Shown here: piece by piece, positions 1-5,104 of the stretch
Layout: every line of letters starts with the position of its first letter
How positions within the stretch are numbered: position 1 is the first letter of the stretch
Assembly (NCBI GenBank): GCA_016198605.1
Contig: JACQIG010000006.1
Coordinates: forward strand, 1-5,311
Source: Candidatus Aenigmatarchaeota archaeon
GTDB lineage: Archaea > Aenigmatarchaeota > Aenigmatarchaeia > QMZP01
Direction: 5' to 3'
DNA length: 5,311 nt
The notes under the pieces: model-generated
What the model saw: the letters and a program-made list of their open reading frames with translations, nothing else
Databases searched by the model: none
Told to the model about the DNA's origin: nothing
Program-made: the position numbers and the translations under genes

Positions 1-1
1 G

Positions 2-340
2 TTAAAACCATCCTTCAAAAAACACATGGATCTTCTGCCAGGCCCTTACACGTTAATCTTGAAAATGAAAAAAATCTGCGCAGCAAAAAACGTATCTTAT
101 TCACAGAATCTTGGAATCAGGATACCAAAACACCCCTTAACAAAAATAATCCAAAAATCCGGCAGGCCATTCGTCACGACCTCGTGCAACATCTCCGGGA
201 AGCCGACTATCAGGGCAATAAATGGTCTTCCAAAACCAATAGAAGGAGAAGTTGATTACATTATAGACGGAGGAATGCTGGATAATCCTGCTTCAAAAAT
301 ACTGGACCTGACGGGAAATAGGGTAAAAAATGTAAGATAA
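2..340 (+). CDS. YrdC/Sua5/TsaC-family protein, C-terminal part (truncated by window start)
   Basis: The frame is open from base 2 to a TAA at 338-340, giving 112 residues with no start before it, so the N-terminus lies outside the window. The first in-frame ATG (26) sits just before the conserved PGPYT motif, too late to be the true start. Family signatures in order are LLPGPYTLIL, then GIRIPKHPL, then GRPFVTTSCNISGKP (family form TSANxSGxP), then DYIIDGG and KILDLTG near the end. Members bind L-threonine, bicarbonate and ATP to make threonylcarbamoyl-AMP, which the KEOPS complex uses for t6A37 in ANN-reading tRNAs. The protein stops right after the YrdC fold, so it lacks the extra C-terminal Sua5 domain; a YciO-like paralogue cannot be excluded. 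The gene is visibly richer in A+T than the others here. It is convergent with the tRNA, 8 bases away. Confidence 0.85.
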   Translation, partial: LKPSFKKHMDLLPGPYTLILKMKKICAAKNVSYSQNLGIRIPKHPLTKIIQKSGRPFVTTSCNISGKPTIRAINGLPKPIEGEVDYIIDGGMLDNPASKILDLTGNRVKNVR

Positions 341-348
341 TTATGTAA

Positions 349-610
349 CGCCGAGGGCAGGATTTGAACCTGCACGGGACAGAGTCCCACCAGATTTCTA
401 GATAGCTTCTCCACATCTCCGCCGATTCAGAGTCAAGCCAAATGATCATTACCTTGGGCCTTAGCCCTTGGTTCAGTAAATCTAGTTCTCAAGTGTCGCC
501 AATCCCCAGAAGACCAGCTTCTGGAAACCCACTGGCGCGTTGAACCGGGTTCCGCCTTCGAGCCGTTACAGCAAGTCAAGTCTTAGATGGCCTGCTGAAG
601 GTACCTCGGC
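349..610 (-). tRNA. tRNA-Ser, probably anticodon UGA, interrupted by a ~174-nt insertion
   Basis: The 3' half is clear: T arm GCAGG-TTCAAAT-CCTGC (357-373), acceptor strand CCTCGGC (350-356) and discriminator G349. A long variable arm GGGAC-TCT-GTCCC lies at 376-388. Long arm plus G73 indicates serine rather than leucine. No 3' CCA is encoded. The only matching 5' acceptor strand, GCCGAGG, is at 604-610, followed by T-A and an AGCAGGCCA D-loop-like string. Removing 398-571 gives an 88-nt molecule, normal for tRNA-Ser, with anticodon loop CTTGAAA (UGA) on stem CTTGA/TCTGG, which has one U-U mismatch and one G-U pair. Weak points are a poor D arm (CTT/AAG) and one extra base between acceptor and D stem. 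Splicing at the usual 37/38 position would read UGC instead, which conflicts with the serine features. The serine 3' half is secure; the 5' exon and junction are inferred. Confidence 0.72.
398..571 (-). other. Putative intron in tRNA-Ser, type unresolved
   Basis: This is the stretch between the two tRNA halves; the junction can shift by one base because G398 and G572 are equivalent. It is structured. There is a 7-bp hairpin CCAGAAG/CTTCTGG (506-524) on a CGCCA/TGGCG base, a GGGC-TAAG-GCCC hairpin (456-467), and a TGGCTT/AAGCTA stem (403-408 with 435-440) carrying CTCTG/CGGAG. There is also a 10-base palindrome AATGATCATT (441-450). Two crossing 6-bp pairings form a possible pseudoknot: 541-546 with 470-475, and 480-485 with 398-403. 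No protein is encoded. A clean bulge-helix-bulge and the consensus group I core were looked for and not found. Confidence 0.5.
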
Positions 611-669
611 TGATGCCTGATTTTACAATCTTATCCGGTTGCTCGGCAATCTTCTATTTGACGTGTTGG

Positions 670-679
670 CTTTTAAATT
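670..679 (-). promoter_or_regulatory. Possible TATA box for the tRNA-Ser gene
   Basis: On the minus strand the sequence AATTTAAAAG lies about 64 bases upstream of the mature tRNA 5' end and just after the Trm112-like gene. Transcription would start near 648, leaving a leader of roughly 38 nt for RNase P to remove. The assignment rests only on composition and position. Apart from this box, 611-684 shows nothing else I can name. Confidence 0.3.
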
Positions 680-684
680 CAAAA

Positions 685-885
685 TCATGTCTTTAGCGCG
701 TGCCTGAACCCCGCCTTCCCCGCCTTCCCGAGCTCCCATGCGTCCTCTATCAGCATGTCCGGGACTGTCCCCAGGACGGGATAGGCAAGCCTGCACTTCC
801 CGCACAGGATGAACATGCCCTTCTCCTGCACGTCGCCCTTGCATTTCGGGCACGCGAGGACCGAGAGGAGCTTCTTGTCTATCAT
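685..885 (-). CDS. Trm112/UPF0434-type small zinc protein
   Basis: A 66-residue protein with the compact Trm112-like layout: DKKLLSVLACPKC at the N-terminus, a second knuckle CGKC, then RLAYPVLGTVPDML. Four cysteines (12, 15, 28, 31) form a probable zinc site. Eukaryotic and haloarchaeal Trm112 is the obligate partner of several SAM-dependent methyltransferases acting on tRNA, rRNA and release factor; bacterial UPF0434/YcaR relatives are less well defined. By family the likely role is methyltransferase activation, but no partner is in the window. I chose the ATG at 885 rather than the GTG at 894 because a TATA box lies 27 bases upstream of 885 and homologues start close to this point. The gene follows uppS on the same strand but seems to have its own promoter. 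The glycine- and lysine-containing tail after residue 50 is not distinctive. Confidence 0.85.
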   Translation of the reverse strand: MIDKKLLSVLACPKCKGDVQEKGMFILCGKCRLAYPVLGTVPDMLIEDAWELGKAGKAGFRHALKT

Positions 886-907
886 AACAACCACTAGTAG
901 CGTAAGG

Positions 908-916
908 CTTATATTA
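908..916 (-). promoter_or_regulatory. TATA box of the Trm112-like gene, overlapping the uppS stop
   Basis: TAATATAAG on the minus strand is centred about 27 bases before the ATG at 885, the spacing for a leaderless archaeal transcript. Its first three bases are the TAA stop of the upstream prenyltransferase gene. No Shine-Dalgarno sequence precedes the ATG. Confidence 0.55.
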
Positions 917-1591
917 CCTCCCGAACTTCTTCTGCTGCTCGAAGTACCAGTCCATTATCCCGTCAAACTCCTTCCTGGTGAACTCCGGCCAGAGGGAATC
1001 CGAGAAGTATATCTCCGCGTAGGAGGCCTGGTAGAGCATGAAGTTGGAGAGCCTGTGCTGCTTGCCTGTCCTTATCAAAAGGTCAAGCGGCTCCCTCACC
1101 ATCAGGAACCTGTCTATGGTGCTTATGGGCTTCTTCACCACCTTCTTTATCGCCTCGTTTATCTCGAACTTTGAGCCATAGGCAAGCATTATGTTAAGCA
1201 TGTATTTTGAATAGTTCTTTGTGGAATCCACAAGCTCCTTGGCAATGTCCTTTATGGTAGGGGACCAGAGGCTGTCGTTGCCATGTATCCTCACCTTCAT
1301 GCCTGCCCTAGGGTTATTCAGGAAGCTCTTCAGCTGGTAGCGGTATATCTTCCAGAGCTCCTCCACCTCCTTCTTTGACCTGCTGAGGTTTTCAGTGGAC
1401 AGGGCAAATATAGTGACGTTCCTTATCTGCGGGTATTCCTGGCACCAGTTGAGGAACTCCTCCACCCTCTTGGCGCCCTCCCAGTGGCCGTGCCACACTG
1501 GCTTCCCCATCTTCTTTGCATAGCGCCTGTTGCCGTCCGGTATCAGGCCTATGTGTATGCTCTTGTTCCTCCTGACAAAATCGTCGCCCAT
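914..1591 (-). CDS. uppS: Cis-prenyltransferase (undecaprenyl/decaprenyl diphosphate synthase family)
   Basis: A 225-residue enzyme that extends an allylic diphosphate with isopentenyl diphosphate in cis, making the long polyprenyl diphosphate behind the dolichol-type carrier for glycosylation at the membrane. Visible motifs: HIGLIPDGNRR (residues 13-23; D19 is the catalytic aspartate), GH at 35-36, ALSTEN (63-68), and RTGKQHRLSNF (174-184) followed by YQASYAEIYF with E193 as metal ligand. Compared with E. coli UppS from memory, D26, R30, H43, R200 and E213 are kept, but R39 is Val32 and the GGE before the histidine reads GKQ. The start at 1591 follows a Shine-Dalgarno-like GGCGGTCA and lies 10 bases after htpX; the longer form from 1645 would overlap htpX and add a Trp/Arg-rich tail unlike the family. 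Probably co-transcribed with htpX. Confidence 0.9.
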   Translation of the reverse strand: MGDDFVRRNKSIHIGLIPDGNRRYAKKMGKPVWHGHWEGAKRVEEFLNWCQEYPQIRNVTIFALSTENLSRSKKEVEELWKIYRYQLKSFLNNPRAGMKVRIHGNDSLWSPTIKDIAKELVDSTKNYSKYMLNIMLAYGSKFEINEAIKKVVKKPISTIDRFLMVREPLDLLIRTGKQHRLSNFMLYQASYAEIYFSDSLWPEFTRKEFDGIMDWYFEQQKKFGR

Positions 1592-1594
1592 AAA

Positions 1595-1602
1595 TGACCG
1601 CC
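1595..1602 (-). promoter_or_regulatory. Shine-Dalgarno-like site deciding the uppS start
   Basis: Minus-strand GGCGGTCA matches six of eight bases of the archaeal consensus GGAGGTGA. Its GGCGG core ends six bases before the ATG at 1591, and its first base is the last base of the htpX stop. It is the only convincing ribosome binding site here, as expected for the second gene of an operon in an organism that otherwise appears to use leaderless starts. Confidence 0.5.
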
Positions 1603-2426
1603 TAGAGGGCTGCCAGCCTCTCCAGCCTTTCCACCCTCTTTTCAATTGGCGGGTGCGTCATGAAAAGCCCTGTGAACCAGTCCTGCGAGAAGGGGTTGAC
1701 AATCCACATATGTGCGGTCGCAGCAGAGCCTCCCCTCAGCGGGTGCTCCCTGGCAACTGATTCTATCTTCCTCAGAGCGGACGCGAGCGCATGCGGCTTG
1801 TGCGTGAGCATTGCACCGGTGATGTCGGCCTTGTATTCCCTTGACCTTGATATGGCCAGCCTCACCAGCATAGCCGCGAGAGGCGCGAAGACCACCATGA
1901 ATATGAGGCCGAGCATGTTGCCCTCACCCTGCCTCTCCTGCTGCATGAAGAGCGACCAGTAGCTCATCTGCGCAACATAGGCTATCGCGCCCGCAATGGT
2001 GGCGGCCAGGCTGGAGACGAGTATGTCGTGGTTCTTTATGTGGCCCATCTCGTGCGAGATGACGGCCTCCATCTCCTCAGGGTTAAGCATCTTAAGGCCG
2101 TCTGTTATTGCTATGGCGGCGTTCTTTGGGCTCCTGCCGGTGGCAAAGGCGTTTGGCACCCTTGTAGGGACGGAATAGACCCTGGGCTTGGGGACCTTGG
2201 CCTGCCTGGCAACCCTCTCCACAATGCCGTTAAGCTCCGCATCCTCTGATGGCTTCGCCTTGTACATCTTCAGCGCAATCTTGTCTGAGTAATAGTATGC
2301 GACCAGGTTGAGCAGGACCGAGAAGGCCAGCGCTACCGTCATGCCCAAGGGCCCGGCGAAAAACCAGCCCACCGCAAGCAGTATGCCTGTCAATGTGCCA
2401 AGCAGGATTATTGTATGGAATGCCAT
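1602..2426 (-). CDS. htpX: HtpX-type M48 membrane zinc metalloprotease
   Basis: A 274-residue membrane protease of family M48B, which in bacteria degrades misfolded membrane proteins. It has two N-terminal hydrophobic segments (about 6-26 and 29-46), then the conserved RVPNAFATGR (89-98) and the zinc motif HEMGH (125-129) inside ITDGLKMLNPEEMEAVISHE. Two further hydrophobic segments follow (about 138-156 and 171-192), then SREYKAD, whose E197 is the third zinc ligand. HMWIVNPF and THPPIEKRVERL close the protein as in HtpX. All catalytic elements are intact and the length is near the family norm of about 280-300. The ATG at 2426 is preferred to the one at 2507, which would add 27 residues encoded across the promoter. 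The start has no Shine-Dalgarno but a TATA element about 26 bases upstream. First gene of a likely htpX-uppS operon. Confidence 0.93.
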   Translation of the reverse strand: MAFHTIILLGTLTGILLAVGWFFAGPLGMTVALAFSVLLNLVAYYYSDKIALKMYKAKPSEDAELNGIVERVARQAKVPKPRVYSVPTRVPNAFATGRSPKNAAIAITDGLKMLNPEEMEAVISHEMGHIKNHDILVSSLAATIAGAIAYVAQMSYWSLFMQQERQGEGNMLGLIFMVVFAPLAAMLVRLAISRSREYKADITGAMLTHKPHALASALRKIESVAREHPLRGGSAATAHMWIVNPFSQDWFTGLFMTHPPIEKRVERLERLAAL

Positions 2427-2445
2427 GCCATCATTATGGAGGAGT

Positions 2446-2460
2446 AAAATATATAAGTTT
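2446..2460. promoter_or_regulatory. Shared bidirectional TATA element between htpX and the nuclease-like gene
   Basis: AAAATATATAAGTTT reads as a TATA box on both strands (ATATATAA forward, TTATATAT reverse). Its centre, about 2452-2453, is the midpoint between the two start codons (2426 minus, 2480 plus), roughly 27 bases from each. That is the usual TATA-to-start distance for leaderless archaeal genes. A-rich stretches resembling a BRE flank it on both sides (GTAAAA on plus, GTAAAC on minus). No other TATA-like run exists in the 53-base gap. Confidence 0.65.
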
Positions 2461-2479
2461 ACCCAGCCACGCAACTGGT

Positions 2480-2935
2480 ATGGAGCTGCTGGACATTGAA
2501 AGCGCAATAAGGAAGGGCGTCCCCCTGGAAGCGATAGCCGAGAGGCTTGACTGGAGGGAGTTTGAAATGCTGTGCTCTGCCATACTTAATGAGCACGGGT
2601 GGAAAATCAAGAGGAATTTCCATTTCAAGACAGGCTCCAGGCACGAAATAGACATAGTCGCGCTAAAGCCGGACAAAATACTGCTTGTAGACTGCAAGCA
2701 CTGGGGCATCAGGCCGGGCAAGAAATACCAGCTGAAGGCCGCGGCGGAAAAGCAGTCAAACCGGGCAGGAGAATTTCAAAAGGCCAGGTTTTTATGGAGA
2801 AAAGACAGGCAGAAATCACACACCATCATAATAACCCTTTTTGAGGAGGAAATATTGCAGGTGGAAGGCGTATGGATAGTCCCCGTTTTCAAGCTGAACG
2901 CATTCCTCCTGGACATAGAAAGCTACCTGGAATAA
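2480..2935 (+). CDS. Mrr/Hjc-like PD-(D/E)XK nuclease-fold protein
   Basis: A 151-residue protein with the core of a restriction-endonuclease fold. WREFEMLCSAILNEHGW (25-41) forms the leading helix with its conserved acidic residue. The catalytic pair EIDIVA (D58) and LLVDCKHW (D71, K73) supplies the D-Xn-(D/E)-X-K signature. A helix with spaced glutamines (Q84, Q92) follows, and the C-terminal part has beta-strand character (SHTIIITL, VWIVPVF). This is the general layout of Mrr-type and archaeal resolvase-like nucleases. The substrate cannot be told; no methyltransferase or specificity subunit is adjacent, so a classical restriction system is not supported and a repair or DNA-processing role is possible. 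The ATG at 2480 is chosen because a TATA element lies about 27 bases upstream; the alternative at 2393 would run back through the promoter and htpX. Its 3' end overlaps the convergent AK6 gene by 13 bases. Confidence 0.75.
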   Translation: MELLDIESAIRKGVPLEAIAERLDWREFEMLCSAILNEHGWKIKRNFHFKTGSRHEIDIVALKPDKILLVDCKHWGIRPGKKYQLKAAAEKQSNRAGEFQKARFLWRKDRQKSHTIIITLFEEEILQVEGVWIVPVFKLNAFLLDIESYLE

Positions 2936-3405
2936 GGCTTTAACTTCAGACTCCTTATTATTTCCCTGACAACATTCCCCGGGCTTCTGCCAGTCGTGTC
3001 AAATTCCATGACAGGTTTTCCCCTCTCAAGCGCCTCAGATTTGCAGACCTCCATTATTTCGGCCTGCACGTTTTCAGCTATCTTCCCCTTCCACCAACCC
3101 TTTTTCTTGCCCCTCTTGATAAGCTCTTTAGGCTTTGCCCTGAGGACAATTATTATGTCGCAGGGCATCTCATGCGCATAGTGGGATTCAATCACGGCGT
3201 TCTTCCCGGCCATTTGTCCTATTTCCTTCCCCAGCAGGCCTATGTCAACTATCTTCGCCCTCCTTTTCCTGTCATACCCGCAATAGAAGCCCTTCTTCCT
3301 TGCCAGATCGTTCAGGCTGATGAAGCCATATTCCAGTTCCCGGGCCAGCAGCCTGCCTATTGTGGTTTTTCCCTTGCCTGGCGTCCCTGTCACCGCGATT
3401 ATCAT
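2923..3405 (-). CDS. AK6/Fap7-type adenylate kinase-like NTPase
   Basis: A 160-residue P-loop kinase. Walker A is GTPGKGKTT (7-15) where most relatives have GTPGTGK; next come ISLNDLARKKG (the NMP-binding region), the core strand NAVIESHYAHEMPCDIIIVLRAKP (69-92), a short lid around GWWKGKIAENVQAEIMEV (103-120) and the terminal FDTTGRSP (135-142) typical of AK6/Fap7. In eukaryotes and archaea this family combines weak adenylate kinase and ATPase activity with a role in small-subunit ribosome maturation, binding uS11 (Rps14). The length matches archaeal members (about 160-190). The start at 3405 lies 37 bases from the divergent rfcS start, without a Shine-Dalgarno sequence. It coexists with a full-length adenylate kinase at 4438, which suggests its main job here is ribosome assembly rather than bulk AMP phosphorylation (inference). 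Confidence 0.88.
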   Translation of the reverse strand: MIIAVTGTPGKGKTTIGRLLARELEYGFISLNDLARKKGFYCGYDRKRRAKIVDIGLLGKEIGQMAGKNAVIESHYAHEMPCDIIIVLRAKPKELIKRGKKKGWWKGKIAENVQAEIMEVCKSEALERGKPVMEFDTTGRSPGNVVREIIRSLKLKPYSR

Positions 3406-3411
3406 GCCTAG

Positions 3412-3421
3412 CTTTTAAATA
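3412..3421 (+). promoter_or_regulatory. TATA box of rfcS
   Basis: CTTTTAAATAA is centred about 26-27 bases before the rfcS ATG at 3443, the spacing seen for the other leaderless-type genes here. No Shine-Dalgarno sequence precedes the ATG. Confidence 0.55.
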
Positions 3422-3427
3422 ACTGGG

Positions 3428-3440
3428 CATTAAACGTTTA
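3428..3440 (-). promoter_or_regulatory. Weak TATA-like box of the AK6 gene, inside a palindrome
   Basis: On the minus strand CGTTTAATG is centred about 26 bases before the ATG at 3405. It overlaps the perfect 10-base palindrome TAAACGTTTA at 3431-3440, which sits just ahead of the rfcS start. The box is a weaker match than the others; the palindrome could be an operator or chance. Confidence 0.35.
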
Positions 3441-3442
3441 GT

Positions 3443-4390
3443 ATGCCCGCAATAGACATCTGGACGGAGAAATACAGGCCGCAGCGGCTTGATGATGTGG
3501 CCAACCAGAGGCACGTTGTGGAGAGGCTTAAGGCCTGGGTCAGGGGCGGCTCCATACCAAACATGCTTTTCGCGGGCCCGGCAGGGGTCGGCAAGACCAC
3601 CGTGGCGCTTTGCCTCGCCAGGGAGCTTTACGGCGAGAACTGGAAGCACAACTTCCAGGAGACTAATGCATCCGATGACAGGGGCATAGGCATTGTCCGG
3701 GGCAGGATAAAGGAGTTCGCAAGGATGAAGCCGCTTGGTGCTGAATTCAAGATAATATTCCTTGACGAGAGCGACGCGCTCACCCCAGAGGCGCAGCAGG
3801 CCCTCAGGAGGACGATAGAGAAGTTTTCCGATGTCTGCCGCTTCATCCTCTCCTGCAACTATTCCTCAAGGATAATAGAGCCCATCCAGTCCAGGTGCAC
3901 CGTCTTCAGGTTCAAGGGGCTGGCTGAGGAGCATGTAATGGAATACCTTGAGAGGATTGTTAAAAGCGAAAAATTAAGCGCAGACAAGGAGGCGCTGAAG
4001 GCGATATTCGAGGTGGCGGAAGGCGACCTCAGGAAGTCCACTAATGTGCTTCAGGCAGCCGCAGCCCTTGGCAAGATAACAAGGGACGTGGTTTACGAGG
4101 CAGCTTCCCAGGCAAGACCGGGAGACGTGAAAGAGATGCTGGAATCCGCACTTAGCGGCAGGTTCACGGACTCCAGGAAGAAGCTGTACCAGCTGCTCAT
4201 CCAGCAGGGCCTCTCTGGCGAGGACATAATAAGGGAGATGCACAGGCAGGTGTTTGACCTGCAGGTGAGCGAGCAGAAGAAGCTGGAGTTCATAGAAAAA
4301 ATCGGGGAATTTGAATTCAAGCTTAACCAGGGAGGCACGCCTGAGGTGCAGCTGGAGGCCTTGCTGGCGTGTTTGGCGAAGTCAGTTTGA
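3443..4390 (+). CDS. rfcS: Replication factor C small subunit (clamp loader)
   Basis: A 315-residue AAA+ ATPase, the repeated subunit of the archaeal clamp loader that opens and loads PCNA onto primed DNA. It begins with the RFC-box sequence IWTEKYRPQRLDDV (6-19), then Walker A GPAGVGKTT (45-53), ETNASDDRGI (73-82) and Walker B IIFLDESDAL (104-113), with DESD in place of the commoner DEAD. Sensor 1 is SCNYSSRI (137-144), followed by the SRC arginine-finger motif (150-152) and sensor 2 in GDLRKSTNVLQ. The C-terminal helical collar occupies the rest. Length is normal (about 315-330) and no intein interrupts it. The large subunit is not in the window. It is divergent from the AK6 gene and followed by adk after 47 bases. 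Confidence 0.97.
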   Translation: MPAIDIWTEKYRPQRLDDVANQRHVVERLKAWVRGGSIPNMLFAGPAGVGKTTVALCLARELYGENWKHNFQETNASDDRGIGIVRGRIKEFARMKPLGAEFKIIFLDESDALTPEAQQALRRTIEKFSDVCRFILSCNYSSRIIEPIQSRCTVFRFKGLAEEHVMEYLERIVKSEKLSADKEALKAIFEVAEGDLRKSTNVLQAAAALGKITRDVVYEAASQARPGDVKEMLESALSGRFTDSRKKLYQLLIQQGLSGEDIIREMHRQVFDLQVSEQKKLEFIEKIGEFEFKLNQGGTPEVQLEALLACLAKSV

Positions 4391-4398
4391 TTTATATC
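4390..4398 (+). promoter_or_regulatory. Probable TATA box of adk, abutting the rfcS stop
   Basis: ATTTATATC begins at the last base of the rfcS TGA. The start codon is about 44 bases on, so this promoter would give a leader of roughly 18 nt rather than a leaderless message. A weaker alternative, AATAATC at 4411, has the leaderless spacing. Read-through from rfcS is also possible. Confidence 0.42.
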
Positions 4399-4437
4399 CT
4401 TCCTCCCACCAATAATCTACAATTTCCAGGCATCATT

Positions 4438-5100
4438 ATGAAACTCGTATTTCTCGGCCCCCCGGGGTCTGGCAAGGGGACTTACGCCTCAAGGCTGTCA
4501 CCGCTGCTCTCCATACCGCACATCTCCACCGGCGACATATTCAGGGACAACATGGCCAGGAAGACCCCCCTGGGTAAGAAAGTGGAGAAGTACCTGAAGA
4601 GGGGCGGCCTGGTTCCGGACGACATAGTAATAGAAGTCGTGAAGGAAAGGATATCGCAGAAGGACTGCAGGAACGGCTTCATCTTTGACGGCTTTCCGAG
4701 GACAGCGGAGCAGGCCATTGCGCTGGACAGGATAACAAAACTGGACATGGTGCTGAACCTAAACCTCTCGGAGGACATAATAATAAAGAAGATGAGCGCC
4801 AGGAGGGTGTGCGGGAAGTGCGGCCAGATATACAACATTGCCGACATCAGGCTTGGCAAATTCAGGTTCCCTCCAATACTGCCAAAGAAGGAAGGCGCAT
4901 GCGACAAGTGCGGCGGCAAGCTCATGCAGAGGAAGGACGACACCATAGGCGTCATAAAGGACAGGCTTGAGGTCTACAAGAAGCAGACCAAGCCGCTGAT
5001 AGATTACTACAAGAAGAAATCAATCCTTAGGGACGTGAATGTGATAGGCCCGCCTGAGGTAATGGTGCCGATAATATTAAAGACAATAGGGAAGCAATAA
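4438..5100 (+). CDS. adk: Adenylate kinase, long form with zinc-type lid
   Basis: A 220-residue enzyme catalysing ATP + AMP to 2 ADP in the cytoplasm. Motifs in order: P-loop GPPGSGKGT (7-15), ISTGDIFR (29-36) for AMP binding, GLVPDD (57-62), FIFDGFPRT (81-89), and a long lid (about 122-168) with the zinc-binding knuckles CGKC (125, 128) and CDKC (155, 158). RKDDT and KDRLEVYKKQT follow, with GPP near the C-terminus. This is the long, bacterial/eukaryotic-like form, not the trimeric AdkA seen in many methanogens and Sulfolobales. The ATG at 4438 starts exactly at the canonical MKLVFLGPPG; the ATG at 4369 would overlap rfcS and add an unrelated leader. It follows rfcS by 47 bases with its own TATA-like run. 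Confidence 0.96.
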   Translation: MKLVFLGPPGSGKGTYASRLSPLLSIPHISTGDIFRDNMARKTPLGKKVEKYLKRGGLVPDDIVIEVVKERISQKDCRNGFIFDGFPRTAEQAIALDRITKLDMVLNLNLSEDIIIKKMSARRVCGKCGQIYNIADIRLGKFRFPPILPKKEGACDKCGGKLMQRKDDTIGVIKDRLEVYKKQTKPLIDYYKKKSILRDVNVIGPPEVMVPIILKTIGKQ

Positions 5101-5104
5101 CTTA

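Noticed and set aside
427..476. C/D-box sRNA inside the tRNA insertion
   Set aside because: CTGA and ATGATCA strings occur with roughly suitable spacing, but the C-box match is imperfect and no full C/D' set is present.
398..571. Canonical group I intron
   Set aside because: No P1 pairing to the 5' exon, no conserved R/S elements, and the splice boundaries do not give both a 5' exon U and a terminal intron G.
395..575. Canonical bulge-helix-bulge at position 37/38
   Set aside because: A 3-base bulge (AAA) and CTTG/CTAG helix can be drawn, but the helix has a mismatch, the intron-side helix fails, and the spliced anticodon would be UGC.
1592..1645. N-terminal extension of the cis-prenyltransferase from an ATG at 1645
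   Set aside because: It overlaps the htpX 3' end, adds a Trp/Arg-rich peptide foreign to the family, and a Shine-Dalgarno-like site precedes the ATG at 1591.
2393..2479. Nuclease-like gene start at 2393
   Set aside because: It overlaps htpX and its promoter; the added residues have no domain character.
2427..2507. htpX start at 2507
   Set aside because: It would place 27 extra residues across the TATA element and the start of the divergent gene; the family begins at the hydrophobic segment after 2426.
3272..3649. Minus-strand ORF spanning the AK6-rfcS gap, and other overlapping ORFs
   Set aside because: These are reading-frame shadows of the real genes with no domain features and no promoter spacing.
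4369..4437. adk start at 4369 inside rfcS
   Set aside because: The canonical MKLVFLGPPG start is at 4438, and a TATA-like run and the rfcS stop lie in between.
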